DNA from: a virus
Virus record (IMG/VR): IMGVR_UViG_3300009605_000212
Coordinates: 1 to 20,015 of that record
Strand: one strand, 5' to 3'
DNA: 20,015 bases
Shown here: positions 14,312 through 20,015 of the stretch, piece after piece
How the letters are laid out: every line of letters starts with the position of its first letter
How positions within the stretch are numbered: position 1 is the stretch's first letter
Position numbers and translations under genes: made by a program
The notes under the pieces: generated by a model
Database searches by the model: none
Seen by the model: only the letters and a program-made list of their open reading frames with translations
What the model was told of the DNA's origin: nothing

Positions 14312-16591
14312 ATGGCTGTTACATTTGCATTCCAAGGTACAAAGCCATCGGCAGGTGCTGAGATTCTTGCCGCACCGATTACTGACTCACTCGATCATAT
14401 CATAAACACCCTGAATGCGGCGAATCTTTCCTCGGGGAACGTCAACACAACAGGCACGGACTTGATCGTGGTGGCAGATGTTGCACAGACAATTACGAAA
14501 CTCAAATCCTGGGAAACCACGGATGCGGCGGCGGGAGGAGTCAGAGAGGTTGCACAGTTTGGCATTGATCCCGTGAGCGGAACTCCTGCGGCGAATGATG
14601 GTGGCCGCTTAGTGTTCTATGCCGATGATGCTGGCGGAACGGAATCGGATATCGCGTACCTCGATTATGTGATGACTACCGCCACGGCGGGGTCAGAGGT
14701 TGGGCGATTAGATTTTTATGTAGCCGCATCAGGTGCTCCAGTGTCACAGCTACAGATCACGGATGGGTCGATCAATCCTACAACCACGGATGACATAAGT
14801 CTCGGGACTTCAGCCCTGAATTTCTCTGATCTGTTCCTTGACCTGGGGGCTGTTGTAAATTTCAATTCCGGCGATGTCACTATTACTCATTCTGCGAATG
14901 TTCTGGCTCTTGATGGAGGTGTTCTGTCTGTTGATACTACAACGGAATCTACAAGCACTACTACGGGATCTATCCACACTGACGGCGGATTGGGAGTGGT
15001 TGGAGATATATATGCCGGGGATGATATTTTCTTTGCTAGTGGGGGAGTGCTGAATTTTGCCGCTGGAGATGTCACTCTCACTCACAGCTCAGAGACTCTG
15101 ACTGTTGCCGGGGGAACATTTGCAACTGCTGCCCTGAGCGCAACTACCATTACGGGGTCTAGTGTCTTATCTATTGATGACACAACGGAATCCACAAGCA
15201 CCACCACGGGATCTATACACACTGATGGCGGTTTAGGGGTGGTTGGCGACATATATGCTGGAGATGATATTTTCTTCGCGAGCGGAGCGGTGCTCAATTT
15301 TGCCGCCGGAGATGTCACCGTCACGCACGCTTCAAACAAACTCACGCTTGCGGGTGGGGGTCTGGACGTGGGCGTGGACGGGACAGGCCACGATGTCAAA
15401 CTATTCGGAGACACCTCTGGAAAATATCTTTTGTGGGATCAGTCGGAAGACCTTGCAGTCTTGCAAGGCTCATTGGTTGTCGGTCACACTGCGCTGGATG
15501 GCGTAGGCAGTTCAGAGCCGCATATACAGATTCATAACACCGGGAATCCCGCCTTCGGAGCGTTTAGGTGGGCAGACTCGGCATATGGCCCGATTAACTA
15601 TATGGGCAAATCTCGAAATGGCACCATAGGATCTCACGCGATTGTTGAGGATGGTGACATTCTCGGGGAGATCAAGTTCCTGGGTGATGATGGGGTTGAC
15701 CTCAACTCGGTAGCTGCGAGTATTGGAGCGGCGGTGGACGGAACCCCCGGGTCAAATGATATGCCGGGGAGGCTGGTCTTCTCCACGACAGCCGATGGCG
15801 CGGTGGCACCTACGGAGCGGATGCGGATCGATACTGTGGGGAGAGTTTTAATTGGACACACTGCGTCCCTCCCTGTTTACGGTACTCAATCCCCGCTTCA
15901 GATACACGGCAGTTCACCTCTGAGTCTCTCCCGATGGGTCGGCAGCGCAGGTGCACCGTATTTGCAGTTCGCCAAATCCAGAGGAACTTCTCCCGGCTCC
16001 TTCACGACAGTTGCAGATGGTGATGAACTCGGAAACATTTCCTTCAGTGCTGCCGATAATACTGATGTGGAGACTACCGCCGCTGTGATACAGGTCAAGT
16101 GCACTGGCACTGTTGGTGGAAACCGAATCCCAGGGCAATTTTCGATATGGGTTTCTGATGCTGCCAATCCCAGCGCACTTCAAGAGCGATTCAAAATCAT
16201 CACCAATGGCGATGCATACACTAACGATGGTACGATCCATAGCCTCTCGGACATATCCTCGAAAAAAGATGTTGCCGATTTCACGGATGGCCTTGCGGTG
16301 CTGACTAGGTTGCAGCCCATCAAGTACAAGTTCAATGGCCGATACGGGATGGGGCCGGATGACGGAGTGGAGAGATTGGGATTTTCCGCACAGGCCGTGC
16401 AAGGGGTTGCACCTTATCTGGTAAGTGAAACTACACAGAATATCGGCCCACCGTTACCTCCAGAACCAGAAGATGACCAAGTTCAGGAAACGGCTAACGT
16501 GTTGGGGATGAGCCAGACTAAACTTATCCCGATTATGGTCAACGCATTCAAGGAGGTCGAGGCGAGACTCGCAGCACTGGAGGCGGCATGA
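14312..16591 (+). CDS. Tail fibre/spike with C-terminal S74 intramolecular chaperone
   Basis: A 759-residue trimeric fibre candidate. It has an N-terminal region that likely attaches to the tail ([18 protein letters not shown]). A repeated beta region holds two close copies at residues 204-268 and 285-349, plus a weaker earlier copy at about 178-203. Two divergent copies of a larger receptor-binding-like module begin at VGHT 390 and IGHT 514. The C-terminal 113 residues form an S74 peptidase/chaperone. The cleavage site is S646-D647 with K651 (SDISSKKDV), matching the SDxxxK motif, followed by [13 protein letters not shown] and a C-terminal coiled coil ([17 protein letters not shown]). After trimer folding the chaperone should cleave itself off. 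It starts at ATG 14312 after AGAGG, ten bases from the nozzle stop, and ends in an ATGA overlap. Confidence 0.8.
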   Translation: MAVTFAFQGTKPSAGAEILAAPITDSLDHIINTLNAANLSSGNVNTTGTDLIVVADVAQTITKLKSWETTDAAAGGVREVAQFGIDPVSGTPAANDGGRLVFYADDAGGTESDIAYLDYVMTTATAGSEVGRLDFYVAASGAPVSQLQITDGSINPTTTDDISLGTSALNFSDLFLDLGAVVNFNSGDVTITHSANVLALDGGVLSVDTTTESTSTTTGSIHTDGGLGVVGDIYAGDDIFFASGGVLNFAAGDVTLTHSSETLTVAGGTFATAALSATTITGSSVLSIDDTTESTSTTTGSIHTDGGLGVVGDIYAGDDIFFASGAVLNFAAGDVTVTHASNKLTLAGGGLDVGVDGTGHDVKLFGDTSGKYLLWDQSEDLAVLQGSLVVGHTALDGVGSSEPHIQIHNTGNPAFGAFRWADSAYGPINYMGKSRNGTIGSHAIVEDGDILGEIKFLGDDGVDLNSVAASIGAAVDGTPGSNDMPGRLVFSTTADGAVAPTERMRIDTVGRVLIGHTASLPVYGTQSPLQIHGSSPLSLSRWVGSAGAPYLQFAKSRGTSPGSFTTVADGDELGNISFSAADNTDVETTAAVIQVKCTGTVGGNRIPGQFSIWVSDAANPSALQERFKIITNGDAYTNDGTIHSLSDISSKKDVADFTDGLAVLTRLQPIKYKFNGRYGMGPDDGVERLGFSAQAVQGVAPYLVSETTQNIGPPLPPEPEDDQVQETANVLGMSQTKLIPIMVNAFKEVEARLAALEAA
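14921..15358 (+). repeat. Tandem duplicated fibre module (two 65-codon copies)
   Basis: Copy one spans 14921-15115 and copy two 15164-15358, with a 243-base period. At the protein level both read [20 protein letters not shown] followed by [12 protein letters not shown] and [10 protein letters not shown]. Most base differences are at third codon positions (for example GGATCTATCC versus GGATCTATAC), so the duplication is old enough to drift silently while the protein is held constant. A partial third copy, ending [18 protein letters not shown], lies at about 14843-14920. Confidence 0.8.
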
Positions 16592-16791
16592 ACGACATAC
16601 CGAGCATTGAGGAACTGGACGAGAAGATACAGGCGCGAGTGAACTATCTCGCAGACCGCGATCCGCAAATCTGCACGTTGCGCGGTGCGAGGGAGATGCT
16701 GTCAGCTCTAAACGGAAAAGCGAATGATAATATGGATAGTAGCGACACTAGAGAGGATACTGCGGCAGCTAAAAAAAGAACCCACAGTTAA
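16588..16791 (+). CDS. Small helical protein after the fibre gene
   Basis: A 67-residue protein that starts in the ATGA overlap with the fibre stop and has GGAGG six bases upstream. Residues 1-45 predict helix ([20 protein letters not shown], then [14 protein letters not shown]) and the end is polar and basic ([14 protein letters not shown]). There is one cysteine (QICTLRG). I do not recognise it. The coupled start and the position suggest either a small fibre or tail accessory, or a first gene of the lysis group. No membrane segment is present, so it is not a holin by itself. Confidence 0.6.
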   Translation: MNDIPSIEELDEKIQARVNYLADRDPQICTLRGAREMLSALNGKANDNMDSSDTREDTAAAKKRTHS

Positions 16792-16827
16792 GCAGCGAAT
16801 GAGACAGAGACGGAGGGAGTTACTCAA

Positions 16828-17001
16828 ATGATCGAGCTATTAGTATCAAACTGGGAATATGTGTTGCTGGCGTTTATGATCGCAGAAAAAATTGTCAAGT
16901 TGACGCCCACGGACAAGGACGACATCCTCTTTGATATTGTTTTTGATCTAGTGGGAAAACTCGCGGGAAAAAAAAGACCAGTATCATCGGAGGAGCCATG
17001 A
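16828..17001 (+). CDS. 57-aa single-helix membrane protein
   Basis: ATG 16828 follows a strong GGAGGGAG SD. The 57-residue product begins with a hydrophobic helix (WEYVLLAFMIAEKIV, about residues 9-23), then a polar segment KLTPTDKDDILFDIVFDLVG, and a basic end GKLAGKKRP before an acidic tip. Proteins of this look (a short helix around 'WEYxLLAxMxxEKIVKL-P') are common between fibre and lysis genes in phages. The helix is short and begins close to the N-terminus, so it could be a small membrane protein of the lysis region, perhaps a holin partner, but that is inference. Its stop overlaps the next start (ATGA). It is below the usual ORF-calling length. Confidence 0.65.
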   Translation: MIELLVSNWEYVLLAFMIAEKIVKLTPTDKDDILFDIVFDLVGKLAGKKRPVSSEEP

Positions 17002-17099
17002 AGGTGGGTCTTGCAATAATATCACCCACGAAAAAAATAGAAATTGGCCTGAAGGTTGGAAAAAAAGTCTTTGGATTTCTCAAGCGGGGGAGACGGTAA
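16998..17099 (+). CDS. 33-aa highly cationic amphipathic peptide
   Basis: ATG 16998 overlaps the preceding stop and has GGAGGAG just upstream, so translation is well supported despite the size. The 33-residue peptide is MKVGLAIISPTKKIEIGLKV, then GKKVFGFLKRGRR. It has eleven Lys/Arg against one Glu, and the residues alternate hydrophobic and basic with an arginine-rich end. That resembles a cationic membrane-active peptide. Its neighbours are a small membrane protein, a membrane-anchored protein and an endolysin, so a lysis role such as outer-membrane disruption (as in phage disruptins) is a reasonable inference. It could also be a virion DNA-binding or ejection peptide. The family is not recognised by name. 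Confidence 0.6.
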   Translation: MKVGLAIISPTKKIEIGLKVGKKVFGFLKRGRR

Positions 17100-17113
17100 T
17101 AAGGTGAAAAAGG

Positions 17114-17572
17114 ATGCCCGACACATGGTTCCTGAAGGACGTGCGCCAGATGACCACAGAGGAACTGCGGAAGGCCAAGAACCATCCTCATTCTTCGATG
17201 GAGCTGAAGGTAAAGGCTGGAGAGAGATTGGCGCAAATTGAAGAACGCGACTATAGAGCGGCAAGAGATTATGCAAAGCACGTCACGAACCTCCGTAAAA
17301 AAACACTGTCTCATAAGTCTGCTGGCCGGGTTGACAGGGGCGGTGGTAGTGCTGCTCGTAATGCGACTAAATCCAAAAAATTCCTCGGAGGTTTGGGTAT
17401 AGCGGGATTCTGGGCCGCGTACAAGGAACTCAAGGCGGAGGGTTTGATCCCGGCCAAGATGCCTGACTTACCAGATTGGGCATGGATACTCGGTACCCTG
17501 GCGGTCGGTGTGTGGTTGTTGTTATTCGGAATTAATTATTTCGAGGAACGAGAGAGAGAACGGAAAAAATAA
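17114..17572 (+). CDS. Membrane-anchored protein, holin or spanin-like candidate
   Basis: A 152-residue protein with a charged helical N-terminal two-thirds (EELRKAKNHPHSSMELKVKA, GERLAQIEERDYRAARDYAK), a basic glycine-rich linker, a mildly hydrophobic patch (FLGGLGIAGFWAAY, 90-103) and a clear transmembrane helix WAWILGTLAVGVWLLLFGIN (122-141). It ends in a charged tail YFEERERERKK. ATG 17114 has an AAGGTG SD. One strong helix near the C-terminus, and no signal sequence or lipobox, fits an inner-membrane protein facing the cytoplasm. It directly precedes the endolysin, so holin or another lysis regulator is possible, but the large soluble domain is not typical of a small holin. Confidence 0.65.
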   Translation: MPDTWFLKDVRQMTTEELRKAKNHPHSSMELKVKAGERLAQIEERDYRAARDYAKHVTNLRKKTLSHKSAGRVDRGGGSAARNATKSKKFLGGLGIAGFWAAYKELKAEGLIPAKMPDLPDWAWILGTLAVGVWLLLFGINYFEERERERKK

Positions 17573-17587
17573 GGATGGGGGTACAGG

Positions 17588-17989
17588 TTGCCATCGTTTG
17601 GTAAGAGGAGCCGCGAAAGGCTTGATACTTGTGACGAGCGACTCCAGAAACTGTTTGAGCAAGTCGTGAAAGATTTTGATTGTTCGATCCTGGAAGGACA
17701 CAGGTCTCAACAACGCCAGGATCAACTTTTTCGTGAAAACAAATCTCAGGTCAAATGGCCGAACGGAAAGCACAACACTACACCATCAATGGCTGTAGAT
17801 GTTGCACCGTACCCTGTGGATTGGAAGGATATTAATCAGTTTTATCATTTTGCAGGTTATGTCAGGGGCGTAGCAAGGATGATGGACATTGAACTCAGGT
17901 TCGGTGGAGATTGGGATGGAGACTACGAAGTAGCTGACGAGACGTTCAAGGATTTGCCGCATTTTGAGTTGAGAGATCCGCAAGCATAA
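17588..17989 (+). CDS. Endolysin, L-Ala-D-Glu-type M15 peptidase
   Basis: A 133-residue peptidase of the VanY/M15 family, which cuts peptide stems of peptidoglycan at lysis. It begins at TTG 17588 (MPSFGKRSRERLDTCDERLQ), a typical opening for phage M15 enzymes, with purine-rich GGATGGGGG upstream. EGHRSQQRQDQLF at 36-48 is the conserved substrate-region loop. Metal ligands are H62 and D71 in KHNTTPSMAVDVAPYP and H125 in LPHFEL, and D122 lies three residues before H125 as the expected acid. It is single-domain with no cell-wall binding module and no signal peptide, so it needs membrane passage from a holin-like partner. This fits a Gram-negative host. Confidence 0.85.
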   Translation: MPSFGKRSRERLDTCDERLQKLFEQVVKDFDCSILEGHRSQQRQDQLFRENKSQVKWPNGKHNTTPSMAVDVAPYPVDWKDINQFYHFAGYVRGVARMMDIELRFGGDWDGDYEVADETFKDLPHFELRDPQA

Positions 17990-18012
17990 ATCTCTAATAA
18001 CGGAAAGACGCT

Positions 18013-19767
18013 ATGGCACTCACCATTGATCCAAGCCTCAGAAAAAGTCAGCGGAAAAAGACAGGCAGACTAGCTCTCGGCACGGAAACAGAGGAGGATA
18101 TCGCAGGTAGGCGCAAGACGTTTTTGGGCGATATCGGAGGTCTGGAGGAGAGAGCCACGGAACAGGCTCTCGCACTGGATTTTGATCCCTCCAAAGAGAG
18201 GGCAGCCCGTACGGGATTTGTGGATTTGCAGACTCAACAGGCGCGTGAACGTCTCGGTCGCCAGTTTGGTATCAGTCCCGAGTCGATTCAGTCCGGCAGA
18301 GCCTTAAGGGGTTTCGGGACGTTAGAGGCGCAGAGACTTGGGGAGTTGTCTGGCCTGGAGAGAGAGTTATCTATAAGGGCGGGACAAGAACAGAGAGCGA
18401 ATCTGGCGGCTGTACAGGGTCTCATGGGCCAGAGGGGCCAGCAAAATTTAGCTGCCGCGCAAGGGCAGTTATCGGCTCTTGGACAGAGCGAGGCACAACT
18501 AAATGCTCTGGAGCAGTTGCAGATCCAGCAACAACAACAGGCATTAGCGGAAACACTAGGCACGGGGGAACTAGCTCTCAGACAACAACTCGGAACGGGA
18601 GATCTTGCGCTCAGACAACAACTCGGACTCGGCAGTCTTGCGCTGGAGCAAGAATTAGGCAGGGGTGGCTTGGCTCTTGGGGGTAGGGCACAGACTGAGG
18701 CGGAGATAGCGGGAGCCGCACAGAGGGGCATCGCTGGAAGGGCGCAGTCTGAGGCAGAGATGGCGGGAGCCGCACAGAGGGTTGTTGCTGGGAGGGCGAT
18801 GGCCGAAGCGGCAGCAGCAGGGGCTGCCCAGAGGGGCATTGCTACCAGAGCGATGTCTGAAGCGGAAGCGGCAGGGGCGGCTCAGAGGGGCATTGCTGCG
18901 AAGGCAATGACGGAGGAGGAGGCGGCAGGGGCCGCTCAGAGAGGTATTGCCGGAAGAGCGATGACTCTCCAGGAGGAAACCACCAGACGTCAGTTGGATC
19001 TCGCTCAATCCGAATTATTCGGTGAGGGAGAAACTGAACAGGTCGGTGGGGATGCTGATCTCGAAGCCGCATACCGAGGTGCGTTTCAGTCATCGGTGGG
19101 GGACGCCAACTACGTGCAGGGATTGGATATTGACGGAGACGGCACGATCACATTTCAAGATTTCATTGCGGGGGTACAGGCCGGAAGTCCACTCAGTTTA
19201 GGGAACGGTCAATACAGGGTGCCGACACCGGGCAGGAAGACGCTGGGGCAGCAGCAAATGGAGATTGATGCAGGGAACGCTGCCAAAGCACTCAATATAG
19301 ATGAGACGAGAGTCAAAAATGCTGCGAGCATCGCATTTGCAGGGATTGAGGAACAGGTCAGAGAATTTAACAGTAATTTCCTGGGTGTTATCCAGACTGA
19401 TCCCGATTTCCTGCGAATGCAGGGGACGGGACCGGATGCCCGGAGGAGTCCCCAGGCAAAACTTGCCGCTCGTCAACTCGATCAGATAGACCAAGCGATG
19501 ACCACAGAATTCCCTGAATTTTTGGGCATGGTCGGTTTGACGCCGTACGAGTTTGATCAACTTGACGAACCATCGAAGGTGCAGATCGGGACATTTTTTG
19601 CCTCGATCATATTCGGTCCCTCAATCTCGTTCGGTGGAGGTGCGTCAGGTCCGCGGGGTGGGGGAGGAGGAGGATCAAATTTGCTGCCAAGTATTTTTGG
19701 CATGGTAGGTGAAATCGGCGGTCGTGCTCTTGCGGGCTATATGGGACGCCCACCAGTTCCTGGGTAA
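18013..19767 (+). CDS. Repeat-rich internal virion protein candidate with EF-hand-like loop
   Basis: A 584-residue protein with an Ala/Gln/Leu-rich helical N-terminal half and a compact C-terminal half. In order: a basic start (LRKSQRKKTGRLALG), helices with QQQQ, four copies of an 11-residue LGxGxLALxQx unit (182-225), and six copies of an 18-residue AxAEAEIAGAAQRGIAGR-like unit (226-333). An EF-hand/dockerin-type calcium loop DIDGDGTITFQD follows at 372-383 with D at 1, 3, 5 and 12. Then come a glycine hinge (GPRGGGGGGSNL) and a hydrophobic tail. The helical repeats, size and place after the lysis genes suggest an internal or ejection protein. No enzyme motif is seen. ATG 18013 follows a weak GGAAAG. 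Confidence 0.65.
   Translation: MALTIDPSLRKSQRKKTGRLALGTETEEDIAGRRKTFLGDIGGLEERATEQALALDFDPSKERAARTGFVDLQTQQARERLGRQFGISPESIQSGRALRGFGTLEAQRLGELSGLERELSIRAGQEQRANLAAVQGLMGQRGQQNLAAAQGQLSALGQSEAQLNALEQLQIQQQQQALAETLGTGELALRQQLGTGDLALRQQLGLGSLALEQELGRGGLALGGRAQTEAEIAGAAQRGIAGRAQSEAEMAGAAQRVVAGRAMAEAAAAGAAQRGIATRAMSEAEAAGAAQRGIAAKAMTEEEAAGAAQRGIAGRAMTLQEETTRRQLDLAQSELFGEGETEQVGGDADLEAAYRGAFQSSVGDANYVQGLDIDGDGTITFQDFIAGVQAGSPLSLGNGQYRVPTPGRKTLGQQQMEIDAGNAAKALNIDETRVKNAASIAFAGIEEQVREFNSNFLGVIQTDPDFLRMQGTGPDARRSPQAKLAARQLDQIDQAMTTEFPEFLGMVGLTPYEFDQLDEPSKVQIGTFFASIIFGPSISFGGGASGPRGGGGGGSNLLPSIFGMVGEIGGRALAGYMGRPPVPG
18556..18687 (+). repeat. Four tandem 33-base repeats (LGTGELALRQQ unit)
   Basis: Copies at 18556-18588, 18589-18621, 18622-18654 and 18655-18687 encode LGTGELALRQQ, LGTGDLALRQQ, LGLGSLALEQE and LGRGGLALGGR. 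The exact period of 33 bases keeps frame. The first two copies are nearly the same; later ones have drifted, consistent with unequal duplication from the 5' end. Confidence 0.85.
18688..19011 (+). repeat. Six tandem 54-base repeats (AGAAQRGIAGR unit)
   Basis: Copies begin at 18688, 18742, 18796, 18850, 18904 and 18958. Five contain xEAExAGAAQRxxAxR and the sixth (ending at 19011) is degenerate (MTLQEETTRRQLDLAQS). All are exactly 54 bases, in frame, and abut the 33-base repeats. Residue conservation is far stronger than base conservation. A helical rod or flexible surface is likely. Confidence 0.85.
19126..19161 (+). other. EF-hand / dockerin-like calcium-binding loop
   Basis: These 36 bases encode DIDGDGTITFQD (residues 372-383) with acidic residues at loop positions 1, 3, 5 and 12, glycine at 6 and isoleucine at 8. 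The flanks are YVQGL and FIAGV. This matches single-loop EF-hand or dockerin-type modules. A calcium switch in a virion or ejected protein is inferred, not shown. Confidence 0.6.
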
Positions 19768-19805
19768 TATGACGATGCCTTAAAATTTTAAAGAGGTGAT
19801 ATAAA

Positions 19806-20015
19806 ATGGGAATTCGCAATCCGTTACAGAGTATTCTGCCAGACATCGGACTCCAGCAAAGTGGGGTCGGCATACGACCTATCGATCCCGCGGGTCAGAG
19901 ACAGCTGGGAGGCGCTGAAAGACTGCCGGGAGGTGTCGGAGGAGTCCAACTCGGTCAGACCGGGTTGACAGGTGCGACAGGCAAAGCGATGTCCATGTTT
20001 GACACTTCCCAGGAA
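19806..20015 (+). CDS. 5' end of a Gly/Gln-rich protein (partial)
   Basis: ATG 19806 follows GAGGTGAT with ideal spacing, and the frame is open to the window edge (70 codons). The visible part (MGIRNPLQSILPDIGLQQSG, then a Gly/Gln/Leu-rich segment with QLGGAERLPGGVGGVQLGQT) is low complexity and resembles the hydrophobic, glycine-rich tail of the preceding protein (LLPSIFGMVGEIG). A second internal or ejection protein is likely, but no domain can be named from this fragment. Confidence 0.65.
   Translation, partial: MGIRNPLQSILPDIGLQQSGVGIRPIDPAGQRQLGGAERLPGGVGGVQLGQTGLTGATGKAMSMFDTSQE

Noticed and set aside
15914-16402. Minus-strand frame of 162 codons opposite the fibre
   Set aside because: It lies wholly inside a well-supported S74 fibre and shows no motif or SD.
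16770-16780. A7 run near the end of the 67-aa gene as a frameshift site
   Set aside because: A -1 slip would add only about nine codons before a stop and no downstream stimulator is seen. A programmed frameshift has no visible product.
18288-18839. Minus-strand frame of 183 codons opposite the repeat-rich gene
   Set aside because: It mirrors the Ala/Gln-rich repeats, giving Pro/Ala/Cys/Ser runs with no SD or neighbours on that strand. It is a shadow of the plus-strand gene.

Overview
The window is a stretch of a tailed double-stranded DNA phage genome, either a free phage or a prophage. All supported genes lie on the plus strand. They are packed head to tail, with start/stop overlaps or short gaps and mostly clear Shine-Dalgarno (SD) sequences. 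Gene order (portal, scaffold, major capsid, small decoration-like proteins, head-tail adaptor, beta-propeller-like tail nozzle, S74-type fibre, lysis genes, repeat-rich internal protein) fits a short-tailed (podovirus-like) phage of a Gram-negative host. The sequence alone does not identify the host. No integrase, tRNA, CRISPR array or insertion sequence is visible, and no stretch over 300 bases lacks a gene.

Layout. 1-100: tail end of an upstream gene. 115-303: small acidic helical protein. 281-2308: portal. 2305-3747: an unusual fusion of an ADP-ribosyltransferase-like fold and a ParB/sulfiredoxin-like domain, at the position where many phages carry a MuF protein. 3764-4171: FmdB-like zinc ribbon. 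4185-5120: scaffold candidate. 5125-6108: major capsid protein. 6121-6884: two small beta-rich proteins. 6905-10406: a tightly coupled accessory cassette of two tandem sulfotransferases, a GT-A glycosyltransferase with an inserted zinc ribbon, a small zinc-ribbon protein and a SAM methyltransferase. 10410-11083: two small beta-rich virion-type proteins separated by a structured noncoding spacer. 11107-11784: an AT-hook-ended protein. 11774-14302: adaptor and nozzle. 14312-16591: tail fibre with a self-cleaving chaperone. 16588-17989: lysis region, with a 57-aa one-helix protein, a 33-aa highly cationic peptide, a membrane-anchored protein and an M15 peptidase endolysin. 18013-19767: internal/ejection protein candidate with two families of tandem repeats and an EF-hand-like loop. 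19806 to the edge: start of another protein.

The most interesting region is the 6905-10406 cassette. Its five genes overlap by 4 to 14 bases and sit inside the morphogenesis operon. The simplest reading is that this phage builds, sulfates and methylates a glycan, either on its own capsid or on the host surface. Several observations suggest post-transcriptional control around it. A CCGGGAGA (or one-mismatch) leader precedes five starts, three of them in the cassette. A hairpin at 10727-10762 presents the exact complement of that leader in its loop. A very strong hairpin sits just inside the first sulfotransferase gene. The second candidate novelty is the ADP-ribosyltransferase/ParB fusion beside the portal, and the third is the 33-aa cationic peptide in the lysis cluster, which could be a disruptin-like outer-membrane agent. 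Functions beyond fold recognition are inference.
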